From assembly GCA_937990185.1 (NCBI GenBank), contig CALKBI010000011.1, positions 1 to 62,596 of the forward strand: 62,596 nt of DNA. The letters run 5' to 3'. Within the stretch, counting starts at the first letter, position 1, and every line of letters begins with the position of its first letter. Source of the DNA: an uncultured Neomegalonema sp. Its GTDB lineage: Bacteria > Pseudomonadota > Alphaproteobacteria > Rhodobacterales > Rhodobacteraceae. Both the position numbers and the translations under genes were made by a program. The notes beneath the pieces are model-generated. The model was not told the DNA's origin. It made no database searches and was given only the letters and a program-made list of their open reading frames with translations. Shown here in pieces: positions 52,501-60,342 of the stretch.

Positions 52501-53136
52501 ATGAACCGCCGGTCTTTCATCGCCGCTATGACAGCAATTGCGACTGCTCCGACACTTGCTTCGGCACAGAATTATGACCCTCAGGTTGTTGATGCTTTGT
52601 CGCGATACTTAAATACCATCACGACGATGCAAGGCACATTCACGCAGCAAGCGCCGGATGGTCAGCAGATTGCTGAAGGTGAATTTTTCATGCGGCGTCC
52701 GGGGCGGTTGCGCTTTGAATATTTCGATCCCTATCCAACCGTGATGATTGCGGATGGGACATGGGCCGGAGTTATCAATCGCCAGACCAAGACACTTAGC
52801 CAAGTGCCATTGTCGCGGACACCGCTATACCTGTTGCTTGATGATAATATTGATTTGACGGCCAGCGGCGCGATTCAATCAATCGAGCGCGCCCCCGGTA
52901 TCGTGAATGCGCTCGCGATTGATCCGAGCAATCCCGGTCAGGGGTCGATTACAATGGTGTTTTCAACAACGCCGGTGCAATTGCTTAAATGGGTGATTAC
53001 CGATGAGCAAGGGCGCTCCAGCGTTATCTCGTTGCGCAATGTCACGCGCGGTCAATATATTGACCCGCGCAAGTTCGTGATCGAAGACCCGAGTGGTAAC
53101 AGTGAGACACGATTTGGCGAAGGCAACAGAGGGTAG
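52501..53136 (+). CDS. lolA: Outer-membrane lipoprotein carrier protein LolA
   Basis: This 211-residue periplasmic chaperone shuttles lipoproteins from LolCDE to the outer membrane. The signal peptide is MNRRSFIAAMTAIATAPTLA with cleavage after ASA. The LolA half-barrel shows TMQGTFTQQAPDGQQIAEGE, FFMRRPGRLRFEYFDP and VINRQTKTLSQVPLSRTPLY. The length fits the family. ftsK-lolA adjacency is conserved in many proteobacteria. A separate LolA-like fold is fused to the RND exporter at 9890-12997, so two lipoprotein-sorting-type domains occur in the window. Confidence 0.92.
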   Translation: MNRRSFIAAMTAIATAPTLASAQNYDPQVVDALSRYLNTITTMQGTFTQQAPDGQQIAEGEFFMRRPGRLRFEYFDPYPTVMIADGTWAGVINRQTKTLSQVPLSRTPLYLLLDDNIDLTASGAIQSIERAPGIVNALAIDPSNPGQGSITMVFSTTPVQLLKWVITDEQGRSSVISLRNVTRGQYIDPRKFVIEDPSGNSETRFGEGNRG

Positions 53137-53161
53137 AAAACCCTCCTGCGCATCCCGCGTG

Positions 53162-53953
53162 TTAAACTTTGAGCGTGGCGATTACCGGCGCGTGGTCTGA
53201 TGGTTTTTCCCATCCGCGTGCTGGTTTGAGTGTCTCACATTCCTTCAGGGCGTCTGCTAAATCGGGCGTTACCCAGATGTGATCGAGACGGCGGCCTTTG
53301 TCCGCCTTTTCCCAATCCTTGGCGCGATAACTCCACCAGGAATAAAGCTTTTCGTCTTCTGGAACGAAATGACGGGCGACATCGACCCATGCGCGGCTGG
53401 CCTGTGCAGCAAGTAGTTTTTCGACTTCAATCGGTGTATGGCTGACGATTTTTAGGAGTTGTTTGTGTGACCACACATCGTGCTCCTGTGGTGCAATGTT
53501 CAGATCCCCGACAAGGATAGATGGACCAGCAGGTGCTTTTCCTTTTTTGCCAAACCAGCTCGTCATCTCATCAACGAAGTCGAGCTTATGGCCGAATTTT
53601 TCGTTCTTCTCGCGGTCAGGAATATCGCCGCCCGCCGGGACATAGAAATTGTGGATTGTGATGCCGTTGATCTTTGCAGAGAGGTGACGGCAATCGCCTT
53701 TTTGGCAAAAGTCGTGATGCGCGCTGTTTTCTATCGGGTGCTTGGACAGGATCGCAACGCCATTATAACCTTTTTCACCCCGAATAGCCCGATGGGTATA
53801 TCCAATCGCCTCAAAGCCATCATGGGGAAACTTGTCGTCAGGAGATTTGGTCTCCTGAAGGCAAAGGACATCCGGGTTTTGTTCGGTTAGGAACTTGAGA
53901 ACAATTGGCTCGCGTAGGCGAACCGAGTTGATGTTCCATGTGGCGATTTTCAT
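53162..53953 (-). CDS. xth: Exodeoxyribonuclease III
   Basis: This 263-residue AP endonuclease/3'-5' exonuclease functions in base-excision repair. ATWNINSVRLREP at the N-terminus, DVLCLQETKSPDDKFP, ILVGDLNIAPQEHDVW, YSWWSYR, GRRLDHIWVTPDLA and the terminal SDHAPVIATL contain all catalytic Asn, Glu, Asp and His residues of the endonuclease/exonuclease/phosphatase fold. It is downstream of, and overlaps by four bases, the SDR gene (53950-54756). Confidence 0.95.
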   Translation of the reverse strand: MKIATWNINSVRLREPIVLKFLTEQNPDVLCLQETKSPDDKFPHDGFEAIGYTHRAIRGEKGYNGVAILSKHPIENSAHHDFCQKGDCRHLSAKINGITIHNFYVPAGGDIPDREKNEKFGHKLDFVDEMTSWFGKKGKAPAGPSILVGDLNIAPQEHDVWSHKQLLKIVSHTPIEVEKLLAAQASRAWVDVARHFVPEDEKLYSWWSYRAKDWEKADKGRRLDHIWVTPDLADALKECETLKPARGWEKPSDHAPVIATLKV

Positions 53954-54756
53954 TTGTCGGCCTCCGGCTCGGGCATCGGCATATCAAAGATAGAGCGTCC
54001 GCCATCGGCTACAATGACTTGTCCGGTTATAAAGCTCGCCTGATCCGAGGCTAAAAAGAGCGCGGCGTCCGCGATCTCGCTTGGCTCGCCTAGGCGCTGC
54101 ATCGGGGTGCGGTCTACGACGGCTTTGCGTGCTTCGGGTTCGCTCAGACCGGAAAATCGCCCGGAGATACCCCCCGGTGCGATGCCGTTTACCCGAATAC
54201 CGTCTTCGGCGAAGGCGACGGCAAAGCTGCGTGTGAGCTGATCAAGCGCAGCCATCGAGACGCCGAGGGCAAAGCGGTTCGGTATCACCGAAAAACTATT
54301 AATTGCCGAAACATTAACGATGGCACCGTTTGCGCGCTTTTGCTCGTTCTCTTCCGCGCGCTGAATCATATGTTTGGCGACGATCTGAGTCAGTATGAAA
54401 GAAGACTTCACATTGACGTCGAAGGCGCGCTGAAATTCGGATTCTTCGAGTTCTAGCGCATCCCCTGCAGCAACCACTGATGCTGTGTGGATCAGAATAT
54501 CAACACTGTCATACGCATCGACCGCAGCGGCCATAAGATTGTTGAGGTCAAGGCGTTTTGTTTGATCACAGCGAAAACTGATGGCGCGTTCTCTCGTTTC
54601 ATCCAGCGCCAGCGCTTCTTTTTGGATTTCTTCTTCGTCAGCATCTGCAAGGATGACATGAGCGCCAGCATCATAAAAACGGCGTGCGATTGCGAGGCCC
54701 ACCCCACGGGCTGCACCCGTAACGATAGCCGTCTTGCCTTCTAAACGTCCTGCCAT
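53950..54756 (-). CDS. SDR-fold protein lacking the catalytic YxxxK
   Basis: This 268-residue short-chain dehydrogenase/reductase-like protein keeps the cofactor motif AIVTGAARGVGLAIARRFYD, the NVKSSFILTQI region and the late IRVNGIAPGG motif. Its C-terminus FLASDQASFITGQVIVADGG is classical. At the active site, where SDRs read YxxxK just before the AALDxLTRSxA helix, it reads RFALGVSMAALDQLTRSFAV, so the Tyr is Leu and the Lys is Met. It may bind NAD(P) without normal dehydrogenase chemistry, or have a different catalyst. Start ATG at 54756. Confidence 0.85.
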   Translation of the reverse strand: MAGRLEGKTAIVTGAARGVGLAIARRFYDAGAHVILADADEEEIQKEALALDETRERAISFRCDQTKRLDLNNLMAAAVDAYDSVDILIHTASVVAAGDALELEESEFQRAFDVNVKSSFILTQIVAKHMIQRAEENEQKRANGAIVNVSAINSFSVIPNRFALGVSMAALDQLTRSFAVAFAEDGIRVNGIAPGGISGRFSGLSEPEARKAVVDRTPMQRLGEPSEIADAALFLASDQASFITGQVIVADGGRSIFDMPMPEPEADK

Positions 54757-54977
54757 TCGGCGTCCCCATTTGTTTTAGAGCTGCATAGAGCATTGTGAGC
54801 CGAATGGGAAACGGAAGGCGAGGCAAATCGGCATGTCATTCGATCCGTCTAAAAGTCAGTTATTCGTTGCTAATCAAAACTATTTTGTCTGCGGTGTTTG
54901 AGGGTTTTTACAATCGATATCTGCATGGCATGAAAATCGAAGGGTTGGATGGGTATTCACGGGCAGAAGGACCGATC

Positions 54978-55304
54978 ATGAGCTCTTCCGATACCCAAAA
55001 AATTGATGCCGCGGCAGATTTTGCCACGTCCATATACCGAAGTGGTGATGCCGCTGAGATAGCGCTGAGAAATGGAATATCTCAGGAAGCCGCCGTTTTG
55101 GATATTGCAGCGGATACTGTTTTACAGTCACAAAACCGTGGTGTGCTGGAGCCTTCGCTGCGTATGAAGCTGGAGGCGATGACCCAAGAGTACGCCCAGA
55201 TACTGGCTCGGATCGACAGAATTTCTGCAGACGCTAATCAGCGATCTTTGCCTGCTATTGATGCTGAGCCGCCGTTCATTACGAAATATAGTGACGAAAC
55301 CTGA
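54978..55304 (+). CDS. Hypothetical helical protein
   Basis: This small protein of about 108 residues from the ATG at 54978 has AGAAGGA seven bases upstream. An ATG at 54930 and a longer frame from 54795 are less likely. It is predicted to be mostly helical and acidic (KIDAAADFATSIYRSGDAAE; LRMKLEAMTQEYAQILARID), without signal peptide, cysteines or membrane segments. I do not recognise a family. It stands alone between the SDR gene (divergent) and the GNAT gene (convergent). Confidence 0.55.
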   Translation: MSSSDTQKIDAAADFATSIYRSGDAAEIALRNGISQEAAVLDIAADTVLQSQNRGVLEPSLRMKLEAMTQEYAQILARIDRISADANQRSLPAIDAEPPFITKYSDET

Positions 55305-55375
55305 CCTTCTATCGCGCGCAGTTTTGCGAGATAATTCTCAGGTTGTGACCTCTGATTGAGTCGCGATATGAGAAT

Positions 55376-55879
55376 TTAAGACTGATACGTCCGTTGCATG
55401 AGGACCAATGTCAGCCATTTATCAAACTTCCAGCCGACTTCCGGCAGACGGCCAACTTCAACAAATCCAAATCGTTTGTGCATTTCGAGGCTGGCGTCAT
55501 TGGTGGCCGCGATTGCGCCGATTAAGCAATGTATTCCGGCATTCTCTGCGTGCTCGATGACTTTTGATAGAAGGCTGCTTGCTATTCCCTGACGTCGATA
55601 ATCCGGTGTGACGTGGACGGAATGCTCCATCGTTTGCGCGTATCCTTCTCCGGTGCGAAAGGGGCCATATCCTGCCCATCCGACGATTTTGTCATTCACT
55701 TCGGCGACATAGAGCGCATACCCTGCTGCGATACGATCAGACAGCATGTCTTTGATGTCGTGCTCCGTGCGCTCGGCGTATCGCCAGATTGCAAGACCTG
55801 AGCGGATTTCGCGATTGATGAGCGCCGCGATGCCGGTGGCGTCAGAAGGCTTCCCCGCCCGGATTGCCGGTGTTTTCAT
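55376..55879 (-). CDS. GNAT acetyltransferase, phosphinothricin/methionine-sulfoximine type
   Basis: This 167-residue GNAT enzyme of the PAT/MddA group has the early AIRAGKPSDATGIAALINRE, VGWAGYGPF, HSVHVTPDYRRQGIASSLLS, where R-R-Q-G-I-A is the acetyl-CoA pyrophosphate loop, and the late HKRFGFVEVGRLPEVGWKFD followed by KWLTLVLMQR, typical of this group. It would acetylate small amines such as methionine sulfoximine or sulfone. Start ATG at 55879. It stands alone. Confidence 0.85.
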   Translation of the reverse strand: MKTPAIRAGKPSDATGIAALINREIRSGLAIWRYAERTEHDIKDMLSDRIAAGYALYVAEVNDKIVGWAGYGPFRTGEGYAQTMEHSVHVTPDYRRQGIASSLLSKVIEHAENAGIHCLIGAIAATNDASLEMHKRFGFVEVGRLPEVGWKFDKWLTLVLMQRTYQS

Positions 55880-55961
55880 TTTATCGCTCTCACTCGTGCC
55901 GATCTATCAATCTACACAAAGAACTAAATGATTTTATGGGTTGGATCATGAATAACAATCC

Positions 55962-55991
55962 CTCCTGAACCCAGGTGAACAAGTTCAGGAG
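55962..55991. repeat. 9-bp perfect inverted repeat
   Basis: CTCCTGAAC and GTTCAGGAG pair perfectly with a 12-base spacer, in the 315-bp gap between the GNAT gene start and the XRE gene end. There is no T-tract. It could be an operator for the GNAT promoter, or a weak terminator for the XRE message. The rest of the gap (55880-56195) shows nothing else I can name. Confidence 0.45.
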
Positions 55992-56195
55992 AGATGTGTT
56001 GCCGTGTTGATTCCGCAAGGAAGGCCGGGTCGCTCTTTGTCGACTCTCTAGCCGTTCCTATTTGACGTCGTTCGCGCGCCGGATTGTATTACGTGTCCCT
56101 CACGTATGAAATGCGTCGTGCGCGTTTCATATTTTCCGGATGCGCGGTGTCAGCAGAATTGCCTCAATCCACGGTCTTTTTATTCTTTGCTCGTT

Positions 56196-56603
56196 TTACG
56201 CAGCGTCAGCGAACGCTTCTTTCGTAAGAGATTTCGTCAGCTCAAACAGGCGACGGCGTTGCTCTTCAGGCCAACGGTAGTAGCAGTTGAGAAGCTCAAT
56301 AGCCTCTTTGCCCTGAAACAAATCTGCTGAAACAGCATTCTCATCCGTTGCTGGTTCAATTGACGTCACCGTCGTGTCGCTGTTCTCGTCGATTGCCTCG
56401 AAGAAAAAAGAAACCGGGACGCTGAGTGCTTGTGCGATCTCAAATAAGCGGCTTGCTGAAACGCGGTTTGAACCGGTCTCGTATTTTTGAATTTGTTGGA
56501 ACTTAATTCCGACTGCATCGGCAAGTTGCTTTTGAGTCATATCCGTCATCCAACGACGACGACGAATTTTTTGACCGACATGAACGTCTACATAATGCGC
56601 CAT
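56196..56603 (-). CDS. XRE-family transcriptional regulator (PraR-like)
   Basis: This 135-residue protein has an N-terminal lambda-type helix-turn-helix: VDVHVGQKIRRRRWMTDMTQ, KQLADAVGIKFQQIQKYETG, SNRVSASRLFEIAQALSVPV and SFFFEA. This arrangement, with an acidic linker and a helical C-terminus (WPEEQRRRLFELTKSL), is common to the PraR/SMc00658-like regulators of alphaproteobacteria, which influence surface attachment and cell cycle-linked traits. It has its own promoter region of about 330 bp (56604-56933), in which I see no gene on either strand with convincing support. Confidence 0.88.
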   Translation of the reverse strand: MAHYVDVHVGQKIRRRRWMTDMTQKQLADAVGIKFQQIQKYETGSNRVSASRLFEIAQALSVPVSFFFEAIDENSDTTVTSIEPATDENAVSADLFQGKEAIELLNCYYRWPEEQRRRLFELTKSLTKEAFADAA

Positions 56604-56933
56604 AGTCAGTAACCCTTCCTAATAAGTTTTAGCGCCTCCACTGAACGCTTACGTTAAGGTTAGCAACAGGAGTGCCATTTAGGACTTTATGTCTGGCGCG
56701 TTCTCCTTGAGGACGAAAATCCTATAATATTCCGTAATATACCGGTAGTTTCTTCAGTTTTTGAAACGTATAGGTTCATTTTCTAAAATCCGATACACGC
56801 GAATTGTCTCGCAAATTGCGACAGATTTTGCGATTTCAGGAGCAAGATTCCGCTAAAATCCGCATGAAAATACGCTGTAAAGGCCACTTTAACCATGTCC
56901 GGCCAGAGTGGGGCGACGAACAGGAGTGCCCCA

Positions 56934-57407
56934 ATGCGCAAGAGCTATCCAATCGCCCTGATTTTTATGGTGCTGGCCCTTGCGCCCGCTTGGTTCGGGT
57001 TCGCTGCTTTTAATGAGGCGCGCGGGTTTGAAGCCCGTGCTGTTGAAACGACCGGAACGATCACGCGGTATCAGGGATATCAGGGCATAACGGGACGCAT
57101 TACCGGCAACTCTTTTATTCCGATGATCCTGTTTGAACTTAAGGACGGCGTTTGGGCGGAAGTTGCTGCGAACCTAGCGTCAAAGAATGATGCGGAAAAA
57201 ATCGGCGCTGAGGTATCGGTGCTTTATGATCCGGCAGATGCGGGTCATGTTCGGTTCACCGGCTTTTACAGCCTTTACGGAGCCGCCGCGTATTTCGCTG
57301 TGCCTGCTGTATTGCTGTTTTTGTTTGGTCTTTATCTGCTGCCATTGCGGGCGAGCGCATCCGGTAATCTGAATAATGGGTGCGTTGCCGCGCAGCGCGA
57401 GGCCTAA
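56934..57407 (+). CDS. DUF3592 membrane protein
   Basis: This 157-residue protein from the ATG at 56934 has AGGAG seven bases upstream. Layout is an N-terminal membrane helix (about residues 5-25), a beta-rich middle (ETTGTITRYQGYQGITGRIT, VLYDPADAGHVRFTGF) and a C-terminal helix (PAVLLFLFGLYLLPL), the DUF3592 plan. The function is unknown. An in-frame ATG at 56895 adds 13 residues and would place the ribosome site inside the gene. It converges with the cupin gene. Confidence 0.75.
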   Translation: MRKSYPIALIFMVLALAPAWFGFAAFNEARGFEARAVETTGTITRYQGYQGITGRITGNSFIPMILFELKDGVWAEVAANLASKNDAEKIGAEVSVLYDPADAGHVRFTGFYSLYGAAAYFAVPAVLLFLFGLYLLPLRASASGNLNNGCVAAQREA

Positions 57408-57410
57408 GCG

Positions 57411-57998
57411 TTAATCGTCAGGAAGGCCCGCATAGGCGTAGTTCTCGGTCGAGATATCGCCATGCCACACATAAATTGACATGAAGGCGCTCTCGCCGGT
57501 CTTGTTTGCGTGCGGCATCATTGACGGATGGTGCGAGCGCTCATTTGCGCGGCGAAGCGCGTAGGGCGCATCATCGAGCTTCCAGAATACTTCACCAGCC
57601 AGCATGACGTAAATCTCTTCAGCCGGATGGGTTCGGATGCCGTATTCGGAATGGGGATGCATCCCGTAAAGACCAAGGCGCACGGTATCAGATTTCACGA
57701 GGCCCCCCGGTCCGAGAAGCTCCACATGAACTTTGGACAGACTGTGATCGGCATAGAGCGGATCGTCAGAGGTGCGCGGCGGCGACCACTCGAAGGGGAG
57801 TTGCGCGATTAATGTGCAGACCGGATGGGCATCCGGCTGCTGCATGATGTCGAGAAAAATCTGCGGCAGAGGGTTTCCTGTACTGGGCGTCACCGCGTCC
57901 GGTGCAGCGTCGATGAGCGCGTCGCGGGCATGGGTTTCAATAGCGGCCCCGCCCGTAAAGACGGCGGCGAGGTCTGTGAAGAGGGTGCTGAGTGTCAT
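57411..57998 (-). CDS. DMSP-lyase-like cupin protein
   Basis: This 195-residue single-domain cupin belongs to the dimethylsulfoniopropionate lyase family (DddQ/DddL-like). The metal region reads MHPHSEYGIRTHPAEEIYVM then LAGEVFWKL, and later HHPSMMPHANKTG. DddQ-type enzymes use HxH...ExY plus a later His. Here the first His of the pair is Arg (RTH), while the second His, Glu and Tyr remain, so lyase activity is uncertain. The ATG at 57998 (AGGTG upstream) is preferred over a TTG at 58040. The methanethiol oxidase at 43559 gives the window a second organosulfur gene. Confidence 0.75.
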   Translation of the reverse strand: MTLSTLFTDLAAVFTGGAAIETHARDALIDAAPDAVTPSTGNPLPQIFLDIMQQPDAHPVCTLIAQLPFEWSPPRTSDDPLYADHSLSKVHVELLGPGGLVKSDTVRLGLYGMHPHSEYGIRTHPAEEIYVMLAGEVFWKLDDAPYALRRANERSHHPSMMPHANKTGESAFMSIYVWHGDISTENYAYAGLPDD

Positions 57999-58142
57999 GG
58001 GATGCACCTGTTGCGATTGGCTTGGGTTTGTTTGAGCCAATACGCAGAGCGTGGAAAGATCAATCTTTGTTTGATGGAGAGATAAGAGAAATAAGGGCTG
58101 TACCGCGCGGCGGCAAGTGAGCGCGCGGTGGGTTGTTATTTT

Positions 58143-58731
58143 CGTCTCGGGCGAAGACCCGTGCCCCCGTGCCGTTAGGTTTGCGCTTTAAATGTCGAGG
58201 CCCCGTGTCTGCGCACGGGGCGGGGTGCTTCCCGCGATTACGGGCATCTGTTTTTCCCGCTTGATAGCGGGTGGATTTTTGGGCTGGGAGGTCCCCGCTT
58301 TCGCGGGGATGACGGGAAGAAGGTGGGGGGAATGTTTGGTGTTGCTTCCGTCTCGGGCGAAGAGCCGAGACTCTGTGCTGTTAGGTTTGCGCTTCAAATG
58401 TCGAGGCCCCGTGTCTGCGCACGGGGCGGGGTGCTTCCCGCGACTGGGGGCATCTGTTTTTCCGCTTGATAGCGGTTTGGATTTTGGGGGTGCGAGGTCC
58501 CCGCTTTCGCGGGGATGACGGGAAGAAAGTGGTCGGGAATGTTTGGTGTTATTTCCGTCCCGGGCGAAGAGCCGGGACCCCGTGCCGTTAGGTTTGCGCT
58601 TTAAATTTTGAGGCACCGGTTCTTGCGACCGGGGCAGGGTGCTTCCCGCGACTGCGGGCATCTGTTTTTCCCGCTTGATAGCGGGTGGATTTTTGGGCTG
58701 GGAGGTCCCCGCTTTCGCGGGGATGACGGGG
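58143..58731. repeat. Three tandem 207-bp hairpin-rich repeats
   Basis: Units begin at 58143, 58349 and 58556 (period 206-207 bp). Each carries about five short inverted repeats in the same order: a GTCYCGG arm pair, a CCCCGTG arm pair, a CCCG arm pair, CCCGCT-TGAT-AGCGGG, and TCCCCGC-TTTC-GCGGGGA. Arms differ between units but stay paired. Frames through them give VIPAKAGTSQ and RHPRESGDL peptides, a known artefact of dispersed extragenic palindromic repeats in alphaproteobacteria. A fourth, partial unit lies at 60059-60210. Confidence 0.9.
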
Positions 58732-58886
58732 CTGATGTTGTACTCTCCACCCCGGCCTTTAGAGCCGGGGTCCAGATGATTTGTGGTATTCTGTAGCAAA
58801 CGTACCAACGCCAAGCCTGGGAAAACACACGCTAAATCAAGACATGCTCGATATGGGCTATCGTGATGTTTAGTTGGGTCGCTGCG

Positions 58887-59870
58887 CTATGTGTAGTCGT
58901 TGCCAGTCTCGGATGGGGAGAGGCCCAGAAGATACCAGCAAGCGCCGCTGGGATCGTCGCGCTTGATGGGAGAGGCATCAGAGGCGAACAAATCGACGGT
59001 CGTTTTTCTCATTCTCCCATGGATATCGCGATAGCTAATTTTCACGACTACCCCGACATGGCTATCCTCTCCAATTTTGGAAAAGTCGATAAGTTTCAAC
59101 TGATCATCGCTGCCGTTATCAAATGTAGAGTTGAGCGCGATCTCATCATTAGGGAAGATCGTTCCAACCGGCTTGGGAGGCCCTCCCGCTACTTTGAAGA
59201 AGAGCTGTGTCGGGAACATCCCCAGATTAGTGCTCGTCCTGCCATGAATTACGAGACTCACAGTAACGTCTTTTGCTGGGGTCGCTCCGACGTTTTTAAT
59301 CCCAGAAGTGAACCCATACTTTCCTTGATCAGATATTTGAAAGTTCACGCTCTGAAGCCCTACCGACAGATAAGCTCGGAGTTCCTTGGCGGAGTGGTCT
59401 CGCGTAATCCAAACCGCCCAGAAACTACAGAAGAGCGTAAGAATTACCGCTACGACGCCAGCTATCGTCCATAACCTCATGCTCCAAGCAGCCTCACTGC
59501 TAGATTCCGCAGCCATAGCCGCGCGGTATTGGGCCGCAAGATTACAGAAGTCAGGAGGATCAGGAGACGCCAGAGGTTCGTCTTCATTCCTAGCCTTCTT
59601 TTGATGGCGTCTGCTTTCTTCAGCGTTTGTAGGGGCAGACCAGCCAGAGGCTTTATTAGCCTCACATTGAGTTTCGTAATATTCGTAGCTGGAGGTTATT
59701 GGGTCCGCTACGGCGGGCGGTGAATCGTAGGGACCATTTATCAGGTAGGGGATTGAGGCGGCGGTCCACCCGACGCACAAAACTAGAATTGCCCCAACAA
59801 TCCTACAGGATTTTTTTTGCCAAAATGCCCATAAAACCTCCGTTCGCTCTGGCCTATCGCTTTCAGACAT
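58887..59870 (-). CDS. Hypothetical membrane protein in repeat-flanked islet
   Basis: This 327-residue protein starts MSESDRPERTEVLWAFWQKK. It has a membrane helix at about residues 21-40, a polar segment rich in Asp/Glu/Ser, a second membrane helix at about 132-155 (IAGVVAVILTLFCSFWAVWI), and a C-terminal beta-rich domain (RAYLSVGLQSVNFQISDQGK, NVGATPAKDVTVSLVIHGRT). I do not recognise a named family; similar proteins are found scattered in proteobacterial accessory regions. Its start overlaps the 3' end of the DUF6471 relic, and both lie between copies of the 207-bp repeat. Confidence 0.7.
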   Translation of the reverse strand: MSESDRPERTEVLWAFWQKKSCRIVGAILVLCVGWTAASIPYLINGPYDSPPAVADPITSSYEYYETQCEANKASGWSAPTNAEESRRHQKKARNEDEPLASPDPPDFCNLAAQYRAAMAAESSSEAAWSMRLWTIAGVVAVILTLFCSFWAVWITRDHSAKELRAYLSVGLQSVNFQISDQGKYGFTSGIKNVGATPAKDVTVSLVIHGRTSTNLGMFPTQLFFKVAGGPPKPVGTIFPNDEIALNSTFDNGSDDQLKLIDFSKIGEDSHVGVVVKISYRDIHGRMRKTTVDLFASDASPIKRDDPSGACWYLLGLSPSETGNDYT

Positions 59871-60037
59871 TGCACCAAGAACACCGCGCCAAACTTGCCG
59901 CGTGCAAGCTCGCTTGGGATGTTCGCCTCTTTCTCGCTGATTCCGTTCTCAGCGAGCCTTTCAACCATTTATGCGTATGTCACGCCGTTTCGCTTCAACT
60001 CAGCTTTCAAGCTGTTCGCGAAGTGGGGTTTCCAGTT
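59783..60037 (-). pseudogene. DUF6471 gene remnant with in-frame stop and lost 5' end
   Basis: The minus strand reads NWKPHFANSLKAELKRNGVTYA, then TAA at 59971-59969, then MVERLAENGISEKEANIPSE, LARGKFGAVFLVQCLKAIG and a short tail. Without the stop this is a DUF6471 domain (consensus LKAELKRRGVTYAELVEKLA). The nonsense codon falls where Glu or a similar residue is expected. The normal N-terminus is missing where the repeat at 60059 begins, so the gene has been both truncated and stopped. DUF6471 proteins are small, of unknown function, and common on mobile regions. Confidence 0.75.
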
Positions 60038-60058
60038 TGGTGGTGCGTTTCTGTTGGG

Positions 60059-60210
60059 GTGGGAGATCCCCGCTTTCGCGGGGATGACGGGAAGAAGGGG
60101 GGCGGGAATGTTTGGTGTTATTTCCGTCCCGGGCGAAGACCCGGGACCCCGTGCCGTTAGGTTTGTGCTTTAAATTTCGAGGCCCCGTGTCTGCGCACGG
60201 GGCGGGGGTG
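60059..60210. repeat. Fourth, rotated copy of the 207-bp repeat
   Basis: This segment matches the tandem units at 58143-58731 but begins within the last hairpin (ATCCCCGC-TTTC-GCGGGGAT) and ends after the CCCCGTG/CACGGGG hairpin. It shares the stretch GGGAATGTTTGGTGTTATTT with unit 2. It is in the same orientation as the tandem units, so the 1.3-kb islet between is flanked by direct repeats. From 60211 to 60342 I see only intergenic sequence. Confidence 0.88.
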
Positions 60211-60342
60211 CTTGGTGGGTTTGGTTCTTGGCTCTCAATGATTTTGTTCCCCATTGCCGAAGGCAACGAGGAACAAAATACATTTGCCGCCGCTCCGTTT
60301 GCGCTTGTGGTGAGGGCGGACGCTTTTGCTTTGCAAAAGCGT

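Noticed and set aside
53127..53145. Hairpin GAGGGT/ACCCTC at the lolA stop as a terminator
   Set aside because: Six-base stem without a following T-tract; too weak to call.
58188..58814. Minus-strand open frame of 208 codons across the tandem repeats
   Set aside because: It is made of repeat translations such as VIPAKAGTSQ and RHPRESGDL with no ribosome site or domain. The hairpin covariation argues for a non-coding role.
58863..59474. Plus-strand open frame of 203 codons
   Set aside because: It lies antisense to the better-supported 327-residue membrane protein gene, has no ribosome site and shows no family pattern.
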